Positions 24,596 to 35,733 of a DNA stretch of 64,000 bases are shown one piece after another. A model generated the notes under the pieces. The model saw nothing but the letters and a program-made list of their open reading frames with translations, made no database searches and was not told where the DNA came from. Position numbers and translations under genes: made by a program. The DNA lies in NCBI GenBank assembly GCA_032191485.1, contig JAVDOI010000016.1, positions 8,094,270 through 8,158,269 on the forward strand. Reading direction: 5' to 3'. Source of the DNA: Leptoclinus maculatus. Lineage: Eukaryota > Chordata > Actinopteri > Perciformes > Stichaeidae. Position 1 is the first letter of the stretch. Each line of letters begins with the position of its first letter.

Positions 24596-25844
24596 CTGCA
24601 GGTGAACAGAGGGATACAGGGAACGGGGAGAAGAGCAGAGAGAGAGGAATGAGGAGGAGTGCAAACAGAGGAGAGAGGAAGACACTCACGAAGACAAACA
24701 CATATTTAGAGAAAGTACTGTTAACATAAAACTGGGAAGTGTAAATAAAGTAAAACATTCTAGATTCAGGCGCGTTTTAAGAGTTATAAACTGTTATAAA
24801 CCCATATTAAATAGTTTGTTAACCAAGTATTTGCTGAATTCTATATTTAATCCATCATAAAAAAACACATTATACTAACAGGGTTTACTATTTACACAAG
24901 TTTGGTTAACCACTATTCTGTTTATAAACAGTTTATTGGATAACCAGAAATAGGAAGTATACAGAACAAAAACATAACATGTGGTCTTTTCTGAAAGGGC
25001 AACTGATTCAATCAGGCAGAAAAAATGCAGTTTGTAAGATTTTAGGCACATACTTATGACTAGGACCCTGTCATAAATCAGAGAGGTATAAATAAACAAA
25101 ACGTCTCTATTGTATGACATTCGAGTTGAAGAAGAACAATGCAATGCCCTGCTTTCAAGATCTGTCGCCTGTCACAGCAGCTTGATGTGCATTTTGATTG
25201 CAAGTTTGAATGTACGTTAACTAAACTAAATGCTACTATGATCCCAGTGGGTTTGAAACTAAAACTGTTTCTTTGTTTACTGGAGCCATACGGTAAAACT
25301 AAGAAAAAGCAAGGACCCACTACTGCAACGTTGCTCATACTCTCAGCTAGTGATCTGGTGGATTATACATTTTACATTATCTACATGTCTAGAAATTTTT
25401 TGTTGACCCATCTCATGCAGGCACATCCTTCAGCCCCCCCTTAAACTAATCAAAGCAACAAATAAATGTCAACTATATAGTGTAGATGAAAGCGTCTTCT
25501 CTGTTACATTTGATTTAGACAGGGTTAACCCTCCCCAAACAAATTGTGCACTGACATAAATGCTTACAAACTGCCTTGTTAGGAAATCTGAGCAAACCCA
25601 TGCGTGCTGTGTTGAAATACTGTTCACAGATCCTTGGCGGATGTATAAAAAAAAATCAATAAACTCACCTTGAAACAACAGAGAGGCAGTGAGAGAAATT
25701 TCATTGCACATTAGTTTGTGATTGTGTTACTACAATATTGAGGGGAAACTTTGGCTCCTGACCATACTTACTTTAACTTTGTTTTATTGCATATTTTATT
25801 ATATTTTAGAGGTTTTGCAGCTACACAGTTATCGTCCCACTCAC
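24596..25844 (-). other. kcnma1 intron
   Basis: 1.25-kb intron; nothing else recognised. Confidence 0.85.
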
Positions 25845-25971
25845 CAGGATGACCTTTTCGATGTCTTTTGATGGGCACCAGTGAAACATCCCTGTCGAGT
25901 CATACCTCTTCACGCTCATGTCCATGCTCTCGATTTGTTCATTTCCAGGAATGAGAAGGGGGTCGTGTCGA
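25845..25971 (-). CDS. kcnma1: BK channel exon: linker to RCK2
   Basis: The 127-bp exon encodes RHDPLLIPGNEQIESMDMSV, KRYDSTGMFHWCPSKDIEKV and IL after completing AG|T (Ser) at the junction, giving MM-S-RHD. As recalled, mammals read LM-RHD, so the fish has one extra serine here. The acceptor is tttcccag and the donor gtgagt, ending in phase 0. Confidence 0.96.
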
Positions 25972-26999
25972 CTGGGAAAACAGAACAATTTATTCATGTT
26001 AGACCATTTTGTTAAATGACTGCAGCTTTGTAAATTAAGTGGTAACATGAAAGAGGCAAAAGGCCACCTGGGTTTCTTGAGATCTACACTGTCTATATAT
26101 ATATACAATGTGTCAAAAGTCCATCGCACGAGTGTTGGACTTTCTACTGCACTACATACTGTAGGTCCCATAACTACCATATTATTCCTCCATTCCTTCT
26201 CGTCCTTGATGTCAAGTCATCAGAAAACTCAAAGACCCTGGTGCTCACACAGTGGTGCAGAGAACAGCGAGACTTGAGTGCTACTGACTGAATGGCATGA
26301 CAACACAAGGCCAATTACCAGCTTTTACCCTCTCCTCCAGCTTCTGACGCCATGCGGCGCAAATAGTAAAAGCTCCAACAGGCTCACACTTTAAATATTT
26401 CAGGAATTTGCCCAATCACATTTTGCTTTCCCAACTGATGGCCATTAATGTTTCAACAGCATGTCACAACCAAACAGGCTAATCCACAGCAGTGGGCTGC
26501 TGAGTTTTATCCGGTGTAACACTGACCATGAAAGGGCTCCTGTCATTCCTGTTATACCGCCTCTCTTGTTCTTGCATTTATCCCACAGGACAATGTTCTC
26601 ACAGTTCCTCCGAAGGCAATCCATAAAATTTCATGCAAAAACACTGAGTCAGGATAACCTGTAGACATTTAGTGTCGTTCCTCAAAAAACACTGCTTGTT
26701 TTCTAGCAATGCAATTGTTATTTGCAATTCTACCCAAATAATGAAATGCTTGGTTAAAGCAGCGCTGTACAGACTCCAAAAACAGGCAACAGCAGAGAGA
26801 GAGAGACAGACATTTGAGTAATAGGGGAGAAAACATCCCAAGAATTTGACATACATCTCTCTCAGTATCAGTCTCTCTATCCTCTATCAACACTGTCATT
26901 CACTGACAAGGCTTTGATGTTGTCTCTTCCCTCAACCTGCATTTGAGTTGCATACCAATGCAGGAAAAGTTAAAAAAAAAAAAAAAAAGCTGTCAATTA

Positions 27000-27032
<33 letters not shown>

Positions 27033-29962
27033 CCTCTCTTCCCTCTATCAGTTAGTGCAGGTGATAATAACACTGACAGCATTTAGTGTTTTTACACTCA
27101 GCCTGAATCTTTCATCCAGAGCCGCGTGTTTGCGCCAATCAACTCCACAGAGCCCCCGTCACTTCAATCTGCTCAGCCCCGCTCGCCTCCACACAGGGGC
27201 TGACTGGCGCATGCAGGCGGGCGGCTGCCGCTCCAGCTCTCTCTGCCAAGACAGCTATCTTTCACAGAGCTGTCAGCGATGTGACTGGCAGCCTGTCACA
27301 GGCTCCACACACCTCCTTCTCCCCTCTCTGCCTTCTCCCTGCCTCGGGTTGAACCTACCACAAGACTAAGGGAGAGCAGACATGACGTCTGTGCCACAGT
27401 GCCACGCCCAAGGGATATCAGCTGCAGATGATATTGTGACATCTTCTGCGATAGGATGCGTGTCGTCAGTCATGACCCGTCAAAAAGGTTTGTGGGAATG
27501 GTGTTAATGCCACGGTGGCAATGCAGCTCGTTAGCATGGTAACACGTCATACTGGCAACTGGGACATTAACAACACAGCCATGGCAGGGATAGGTCAGCC
27601 AGGATGCAAAGTGGGATTAAATGTCACCCATAGTGTTTACAAATATTACACAATTTCTAAATACATTTAAAACAAAATGCAATGTCTAATTTGAATTTGT
27701 ATTGATTTTTTTGGGAAGTATATCTTTTATTAGAAGTTTCCCCACCAACATTCACTCACTATATTTCAAAATTGAATAAATTCACAGTTCAGATTGCAAA
27801 GCAAACATTTTCCCTGGGTGCAGTACAGTATTGTATCTGATGCACTTTTATATGGGACAAATATTTCCCTTACAGCATGTCTCACTCCAGTGTCTCACCC
27901 TCTCTCTTTCTTCCTTCCTCCCTCCCTCAGTATATTTTTCAAACAGAGTTGAGTTATTCCAGTGTATCACTCTGCAGTCACAAACTGGGGATGGGCCTGC
28001 TCCCCCAATCCCTCTCTGCCAGACTACGAAGGCAGCCTCTTGCTTTGAAAATTTTCCCCATCATGCAAACTGACAAAGGCATGCTTTTCAAAAGCCCAGA
28101 GCCAATCTGTTGATCATTATTTATTTACAAAGGCCTTCAGGCTGCAAGTCCTGTAAAAACCATACTTGATACGTAGGCGCGCTCTCTTGCTAGCTCTCGA
28201 CTGTGTTTTCCCCCTCCTTGCTTGTAGAATAAAGTATCCCTAAGGCTACCTCAAACAATCACTTTTCATTGTGCATAAAATCCACCTTGTAAAACTGTTT
28301 AATATATATGGTGTTATATGTTGACGGGGGCAGCTGTGAAGGGGGGCTGTGGACTGTGATGGGTAATTTGATGTTTTGCTGAGGGCTAAGACTGGGAAAA
28401 AAATCTACACCTATAACAGAGGACCTGTCATCCCAGTACCCAAGAGCCAGCAGAATACAAAAGCACCCCTAAAGCAGAGAAAACTTTGACACCGCTTTGA
28501 AGCGTTTTCAAAACTGAGTAAATAACTCGCAAGAATTATTAGCACTGCGAGATCAAAGCAAAGATGCATATATTACATGGCAAACAGGGACCATCTCCTA
28601 AGCAAAAAAGGAAGAGAAGAAAGGGTTTTGTGCTCTAAGTTAGGCAAACTAAACAGCCTTTTAAACAAGCAGTTAGCTGGAAATGTGCCAATGTGTAGTT
28701 GTTTTTGTAGCAGTGTTCTCCCTCTGAGCAAGGGCATCTAAAATGATGCTCTGTTGCAAACTAGACTGAAGGTTATGACTTTGTGTTGGGCTAATGGTTC
28801 GGCAAGTGTGAAGGATTATTAAGTGCTTGTTTTGTGGCGAACTGAGGGGGAGGCCGACAAGTATGCTAGACAAAATCACAGGCATCCCAGTTCAGAAGGA
28901 GGAACTCTGCCTGAGGGAAGCTAGCAGGACCGGCGTACAAAGAAATCCAGTTGAATGTAAGGAAATAATAATACAGCGAAATAATGACCAAGAACAACGC
29001 GTGAAAACAGATTAAAGAGTTAAATGATTCAAATTAAACTGCAGTGCAGCTTCTCTGCGTAAATAATAACAGTGACAAGTGTTTGTGACAAAAACCACAC
29101 AGCTCTCTCTTCAGATTTCCCTCTTGTAAAGTCATTGAGATGACAACCACAACACTTACTCTCATTAAGAGTAGGGCAGCGTAGCTATGAATGTTCCTGT
29201 CCTGTTAGATCTTCCCCATCACTCCTTTATCCTGCCGTCCCAATCCGCACAGCTCGGCCTCCCTGTATTTTCCACGCTGTCGCGTTGCTAACCCCGCCTC
29301 GCAGCCAGAGCAGCACATAAACCTACCCCCCCCTTTTATCTTTCAAAATCAATTAACGGCAATATAATTCCACAAGACAGGATAAAAGGAAGGTAATATT
29401 TGAATTCATATTTGATTGTGATGATACATCTCACATATGGCCTTAAGTACCAGAAACAGTACTCACAGGGGTTCCCACAATAGAGGAGTAGCCTGAGGGC
29501 AAAGTAACCATGCAAGTCCCTCTGATTGGTTGCTGGTGTCATTAGTGCCAGCATTGTTTAAGGAGCACATGTGGACCAGACCGGAGGAGGTGACAGCTGG
29601 GACTTTAAAGCCAGAGGAGTTTTCAAACGGCTCCTCACAGCCGCTTTCCATGACAGAAATATTATTTCAGCTCTGTCATTAACAGCTGACAGCATGCCAT
29701 CCTAAACAGCCACTGCCTAACAGGGCACTTCTCTCTCTTTCTCCCACAGTTTCTTACCTCCTTCTTCTGCCACCCCTAATTTGCCCCCTCCCATCCATCC
29801 AAACTCCCATCATCTCACCATCAGCAGCATCCACTCTCTGAAGTATCTCTCACACGCATCCCTCCATCCCTTCCTCCCCGGCCTCCGTTCTTCCCTGTAT
29901 CTGACTTCCTCTCACTCCCCCATTTGAAGTGCTGGAGGGAGAATAAAATCAGCGTCTCTTAC
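25972..29962 (-). other. kcnma1 intron
   Basis: 4-kb intron with an A17 run (26972-26988) and a (TC)n run (27004-27030). The region 27100-27370 is G/C-rich without an exon I recognise. Confidence 0.8.
26972..27031. repeat. A17 tract followed by (CT)n microsatellite
   Basis: Seventeen A, a 15-bp spacer, then about 27 bp of CT dinucleotides. On the gene strand the second run is (AG)n. Confidence 0.85.
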
Positions 29963-30056
29963 CTCATCATTTTGGGCGAGTTGTTGGGTGAGTTTCGCAT
30001 CCCTCCGTTGCGCTGCTTTTTTTTGGGCGAGAGAGTGGATGGATGCTCGTCTTCCA
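29963..30056 (-). CDS. kcnma1: BK channel exon: linker after the STREX site
   Basis: The 94-bp exon has acceptor gcttgcag and donor gtaaga. It completes C|TG (Leu) from the CKACH exon, or T|TG (Leu) after STREX, and encodes EDEHPSTLSPKKKQRNGGMR then NSPNNSPKMM plus AG. The KKKQRNGG basic run and SPNNSP proline-directed serines are typical of the Slo1 linker. Confidence 0.96.
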
Positions 30057-31893
30057 CTGCAAGCACATGCAAAGAATGTCAGAATAGAGACAGGTGTTTG
30101 GGAAAGTGTGCTGGACCTGACATTAAAACAATCAATCAACCATTGCAAACAAAAAACTGAACAGAAAAAAAGGAAAATTAATCATTCAGTGTCAAATTGA
30201 GAAAATATAAAGAAAACATTAGTAACGGTCAATGGTAAATCTGAGCGAGGTAGGAGAAAAACCCGGAGAAAAAAAAAATGTTACGAGCTGATAAGGTTAC
30301 GGAAGGCTCACATCCCAAAACCCCCATATTTAGGCTCTTCAAAGGTGCACTTTTACGGGGCCTTCAGTAATACACTACTGCATCTGTTCAGTATACCCGC
30401 CAAAATGTGCAGATGATTGGACCTCTAGCAGTCTGCATCAGAGTGACCATGCTTTCCTACACAATTAATTGCCATGTGATGGTACAGACTGTCATTGTCA
30501 ATGGGGCATGGGCAAAAGCAATGACAATGACAAAAAAATGAGGTTATGCAGATGGATCTTGAGTGGGTAGTTTATTTTTATTTATTTTTTTAACAAAACT
30601 ATCTGAACCCCACCCCATCATTCCAGTTCCATCTAAATGCGCACAAAACTGCTCTTCTGGTCTACCTCCATGCCAAGAGAACACTTAGCACTCAACACAC
30701 ATCACTACGGACAGGGCTTGCTCACAGGGCATGAATTAGTGGACTGTGAATATCGATGCAGCTAATAAATAAACATCATCCTCCAGAAGGAGGTCAGGAC
30801 TTAAAAGTTTAAATTAAATAATGTATTATCTATGTCAGATTTAATAGTCCATTTTTCTTTTTGATGGTTAGGTGTTAAGCGTTTGCTTAGCCATAACCAC
30901 AATATTTCTTAACATTTTTTTTCTCAGATTAAAACACTATTTTTCAAACTTTGCTTGAGTCCCAGTCAGACAGAGAGGACGAGAAAGAGCAGCCAGATTG
31001 AGGCCAGGCCCAGTCGTCTGAAGATTTCAGGCAAGCTAACAGTAGTCTGATCTTCACTACTGTCTGTGAGTTTCAAGAGCTTTCAGACAGGCACCCAGAT
31101 ACTCTTATCCACTCTGCACTCTCCCAGCGCAAATGCCAAGTGCCCCGTCACTTCAAGCCCGTATTAGTCCTTTGGTTAGAAATCAATAACACAGCATGAT
31201 ATTAGTGCAAATCAATGTGCACGCTGCAAGCCGTGACTATTCTAAGCATGTGGAAATTCATTATTGTCTGAGCCCCCGTCCTATGCTGTCACCTAATTCT
31301 GCTAATAAAAGATAAGAAATATGACTTTGCCTTCTAATAAAATGTCACTCTCTGACATTTCCTTTATGCAACTGGGCTTTCAGAATAGCTGATATTACAA
31401 GCACTTTACACTTGACAAATAATTCTCTTTCTAATGTACTTTGATAATAATACATTAAAAATATGCATTCCTCGCCATACTGTTAGGCAGGCTCCTCCTG
31501 GTTTAAACTTGATTTGTTGACAGTAACAGTACAACATTTCTACTACTTCTGCTACTGGGTAATAAACACTTTTTACATTTACAGTTTCTATTTCACCTCG
31601 ATATCCTCAGAGCTCACAACTCGAGCGACATTTCTGAAAATAAATACAGATAAGTATCTCTTTTATGTAGATTCTAAATTCACATGTTTTTAGCACTCCT
31701 CAGTTTCACCCAATGTAGGCAGAAGCAGCCACTGCACTAGCAGGTATATATCTGTGCAAAGCAGCAGGAGCAACAGCAGCAGTGGCTCCAGCAGAGTGAA
31801 CCGACATGCAGCAAACAAGACAAAATGAAGCAACGGGACAGGCAGGGTTACTGACTGATGCATCCCGCTGAGGGGGCAACCTACAGTGCCTAC
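30057..31893 (-). other. kcnma1 intron below the candidate large cassette exon
   Basis: 1.8-kb stretch. Its upstream end is open in the frame of the candidate cassette (to about 31706). Nothing else recognised. Confidence 0.7.
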
Positions 31894-32232
31894 TGTGACT
31901 GAGCAGCGTGGCATTACTGGGGTGGTAGCGGTATTTCACCGGCAGACTGCGGGCCCGGTTCAGCCGACTCTCTGCCTGGGATCTGGCAACCACGGCTCCT
32001 GGACCTGAGATACTGAAGCGCAGTTGTGAGGGGTCAGACCCAGGCCCCATGGGGAGCAGACTTCCTTTACGGTTATTAACAAGGGAGATGTTGAGTTTGC
32101 CTGGCTTGAACAGGGGGTCCTGGTTGGGGTGCAAGTTGTTGGGAAGGAATGCATTTGTGGTGGTGGAGGTGGAGCTGCAGCCGGTGGTTTTAACTGATTG
32201 GTTTTGAAAAGACGGTCTAACTTCAGCCATTA
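31894..32232 (-). CDS. kcnma1: Candidate large cassette exon in the RCK1-RCK2 linker (about 113 residues, unrecognised)
   Basis: The acceptor is tgtttgacag and the frame opens with (N)TA ATG GCT GAA, in phase with the CKACH exon. The frame stays open for over 170 codons. From 32160 to 31900 the third codon positions are mostly C or G, as in real coding DNA. Pieces include SFQNQSVKTTG, NAFLPNNLHPNQDPLFKPG, LVNNRKGSLLPMGPG, LRFSISGPG and LNRARSLPVKYRYH. RKGS and RARSLP resemble basophilic kinase sites and the latter a 14-3-3 type site. Three phase-1 donors are possible, ending at 31918, 31894 (chosen) or 31852; all are weak, so the 3' end is uncertain. It could also be an alternative last exon (stop just below 31706). 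Confidence 0.6.
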
Positions 32233-33924
32233 CTGTCAAACAATGGAGAATAAAAGTGTGAGAATGTATTAATGTATTAATGCTGATGAATTAGTTAGTG
32301 ATTAAACTCTAGAAAATGACCTTGTGTTATTTTTTGCTGTATTAGTTTTTTATTATATAATTGTTTTATCAGAGATTTCAGGACTATAGGATGTTAACAA
32401 GTAAATTGGTAAATAAGAGATTCAATGACTTGAAATAAATATGTGAGAAAAAAAGAGCGATAATTAATTAAAATCCTATATGAAAAATCAAACACTTGTT
32501 TCTGTGAAAAATAAAAAATAAATAGTTTTTTCCTCATTTCAGTTCTGATTAAGCCCCAAAAAAAATCATGCCATGAAATCAGGAATCATTTATAATTAAA
32601 TTTTTCCAAAACTGGTGTTGAAACTTCATCCTCTCTTATCTACTTAGCACACGCTCTGACTGAAATGTTCACAGTGACATTTACTTTGCATTTGAGACAA
32701 ACATGAATTAGTAAGGAGTCTCTCCGTTTTCTCAGTTGCGCTACACTTTCTGGTAGAACAAAACAGAGACACGGCTAAAGCCCGTCAAATTCAATCCGAT
32801 ATTGTGTCATTTCAAGCATAATGTGTTGCAGACTACTTTCACTTCAACAAATATAAAACTAGGACTAATAATTTATAATATTACTAATTCAAAAACGTTG
32901 TATCATACAACATTTATAGAGGATTCCTTTTGTATTGTGTATAGAAATGTTGTTGGATTCCAGACCAAAAATGTAGTCCTATATTCTCAAACATGGTGAT
33001 TTTAACTGTAACTTTGACAGTATGTCCAGTGACAACCTGCTGTATTTAATATGAGAATAAACCATCCGAATGTAGAAACATTCAGCAAGCCGTCCCACAA
33101 AACACACACACACAATTTGACTGAGGCTGCAGAGTCAACCCGTATGTTTTGCATGTATTGAAGTGGTTATAAAGTTGGATGGGAGAGGAGAAGCCCTGTT
33201 CCTCCCTTTGGTAGAAGGGTGGATGGTTGGTTGTTTGGAGGACAGAGCATGCTTGGGTGGCCCCGGGCGATAAACAGACGTTTATCCCAGCCGTCAGCTG
33301 CCTCCTTGATTTACGGGGCGCCACCGATAGCTCCTGGATTCATCTGGCCCTTGTCAAACACGTGCAGCGTTAGAGAGCGCTCACCCACCCTGGCAGGTCC
33401 ACTGTGCATCCTGAACAACGCAGACGGCAACTGTCCCTTCCTGAAATGCTAATCACATGACGGTACTGTCCTGCATGCAAAGCCTTATCAGATTGTCGTA
33501 TGTAAACTGGATGATGAGGCAGAGGAATAACAACTACAAATGTTTACTTTTCTATGTGAGCTAAGCTGGCTTTGCCATTATAGCGTTTGCTGCATGAACA
33601 AGCTTTTGTTCTCCATCTGCATCGCAACTGCATGAAGAAGCTTTTTTATGCAAACATATTTCTTATTGTATTGGTTATTGGTTTTAAACGTAAATTTAAA
33701 ACTAATATTATGACAGCTCCAGATCCTTTTAGTTCTGCTTAGAGACAGCCACTATTTAAAAGAGGGAACAAAAGAATGTTTTCAATATCAATATTCTTAA
33801 TAAGAACAAATACATTGAATAAAAATATACATATAAAATGTTCGAGGTGACAAATAGCAATTAACCAATATTCTTAACCAGTAGAGTAAAAAAGTAATGC
33901 ATTTAACAATTATTTAAGATTTAC
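32233..33924 (-). other. kcnma1 intron between candidate cassette exons
   Basis: AT-rich from 32240 to 33000, with a G/C-rich block at 33200-33450 in which no phase-compatible exon was found. Confidence 0.65.
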
Positions 33925-34005
33925 CTAAATTGCAATCAGCTTTGAATCGAACGCCAGCCTCTTTCTGACTTCCACTGTTCCCTGGTGTTGTAGCGCCATC
34001 TGCTG
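33925..34005 (-). CDS. kcnma1: Candidate 81-bp cassette exon in the linker (unrecognised insert)
   Basis: The acceptor region tgtag-cag-cag offers three tandem acceptors (81, 78 or 75 bp, all in phase) and the donor is TTTAG|GTAAAT. In the required phase the frame is open: P-ADGATTPGNSGSQKEAGVR then FKADCNL, ending in one base. It is G/C-rich among AT-rich flanks. Evidence is modest, since 26 codons can be open by chance, and the 5' end overlaps a CTCF-like motif that could instead explain the sequence. Confidence 0.4.
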   Translation of the reverse strand, partial: QQMALQHQGTVEVRKRLAFDSKLIAI

Positions 34006-34006
34006 C
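33991..34006 (-). promoter_or_regulatory. CTCF-like motif
   Basis: The minus strand reads GCAGCAGATGGCGCTA, close to the vertebrate CTCF core CCASYAGRKGGCRS, with G for C at the first position. It overlaps the acceptor of the 81-bp candidate exon. Confidence 0.4.
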
Positions 34007-34364
34007 TACATGCAGCACAATACAAAAAGAATATTTTATGGAACTACATGGCATTATCAAACACAAAATAATTCCTTTTCAGTTGCTATCAATACCAGGA
34101 ATTAATTTTCAATGAACATATGTTGAATTATTTAAATAAACAGTCTGAGTTAAACATTGAATGTCACACTGGTTAAACTGTGAGTTTACTTTGTCTCTGT
34201 ATAAGACACAAGACAACATCAGTATATTCTAAAGGAATAAGGGACATCGAAGCAAATACTAAAGCAAAGCATTAGTACTAATTATGTTACATGACATTGT
34301 GAGGGGTCTACAGTCTAAACACAGAGTTGGAGCACAATGGAGAAGGACAGAGAAACACACTTAC
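34006..34364 (-). other. kcnma1 intron between candidate cassette exons
   Basis: 359 bp between the 33-bp and 81-bp candidates; nothing else recognised. Confidence 0.6.
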
Positions 34365-34397
34365 GTGATCTGACATATCCATTATACTTATATTTGG
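34365..34397 (-). CDS. kcnma1: Candidate 33-bp cassette exon in the linker (unrecognised insert)
   Basis: The minus strand reads cttgtctttgcattctcag-like pyrimidine tract ending cctcag, 33 bases, then donor gtaagtgtg. With the phase-1 C upstream it reads PKYKYNGYVRS and ends with a single C, so it fits between the CKACH exon and the 30056 exon without a frame change. Three tyrosines and four basic residues make it a small charged insert. Both splice sites are strong. I do not recognise this peptide from a described BK isoform. Confidence 0.68.
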
Positions 34398-35478
34398 CTG
34401 AGGAGAATGCAAAGACAAGTGGCAGGTCACACGGGGGGAAAATGATGTAATGAAACAGGCACATTAGGAAATAGAGACATCAACATAAGAGCGGTGTGTG
34501 GAAATTAAATCAAATGCAACTATGAGGAAGTACTACCAGTGAAAGGCATGAAGGCAGAAACCAAAAATGAAAAAAGGTACAATTAATTGAAATTATGGGA
34601 AAACCTAATAGTGGTGGTGATGATGATGGCACAAACTAAGCAGACAGGTGAATGAAATGAACTGTCTATTCTGAGATTGAGCCATGCTTTCAGAAAAGTG
34701 CATTCAACCTGTAATGAGATGTAATGACAGACTAATGGCAGATTTTTTTTTTTATCAAAAAAGCTAGATTTGAGGTTACACAGTTTCAGTGGTAGAGCTA
34801 ACAAAGTAATGTTTCTAATTTAAAAAAACTCATCTGCTTCGACGTTTTACATTTTGACTGAAATGTGATGAGCATTGTGAGGTCTGTAGATAGAACAAAT
34901 AAAGCCACCATGGGGTGCAAAGACAACAACTACATACTTAAGTGCATGTAGACATCCAGCACACAGACAGCAGACACTCGCTACTCAAAACAGCCGCGGT
35001 AACAGAGCACAAATGCAAAGAGACTTGATCTTTACATGCAGTCCACATCTCTTGCATAAATAGAGATTTGGAAGAAAGGGAATTGTTGGAACATGGGTTC
35101 AATGCTTCACTTTTAAATCTCTTGGGTTGTTCTCTAAAACGTGTTGACCACGGTCTCCACTTATGCCAGAACTATTAGTTATCTGGGAATTAGAGTTCAT
35201 GACCTAGACTGAGGAGGTACCGAAGACGGGTACCGATAGAAGTACTGATACAGCGGGCATTTGAAATGAGCTCCGAGCTGCTGACACTCCCCACTCTTTC
35301 CCAGAGTCTCTTCCAGCAGTAAAGGTCACAGTGAGGGCCCAAGGCTGGCCTATGACACAGATCCTCAAACAGGGACCCACAGTGGCCCTGGCATCTGTCT
35401 CTAGCAATCTGCCCGCACTGCAGAGGCGGCAGACTAACTGGCTAGCATCTGGGGCGTAGCGAGGCGGCATAGGACAGA

Positions 35479-35534
35479 GGGTGGGGGGAGGGGGGGGGGG
35501 AGGGGGGGGGGGGAGGGGGGGGGGGGGGGGGGGG
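35479..35534. repeat. Poly-G block with A interruptions
   Basis: About 56 bp, nearly all G on the plus strand and so C in the kcnma1 RNA. Able to form quadruplexes on the plus strand. Confidence 0.9.
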
Positions 35535-35708
35535 AACCAAGCCTGCCTGGTGGACAGGAGCTGTCAGGGCAAGTTTGGTGACAGACCAGCAGGGCTGGGA
35601 AAATGAAAATGCAAACATAATTTCCGTGTCAGGATAGATAAGGTCCCCAGCAATGAGATGCAGATGCACACACATGCACAGACACAGAGATTGAAGTGCA
35701 TGTTGTTA

Positions 35709-35733
35709 CACACACACACACACACACACACAC
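35709..35733. repeat. (CA)n microsatellite
   Basis: About 12 CA units. Confidence 0.9.

Noticed and set aside
35204..35470. 88-residue minus-strand ORF in a G/C-rich block between STREX and the 33-bp candidate
   Set aside because: No good phase-1 acceptor and donor pair was found and the peptide is unlike BK linker sequence; considered but too weak to list as an exon.
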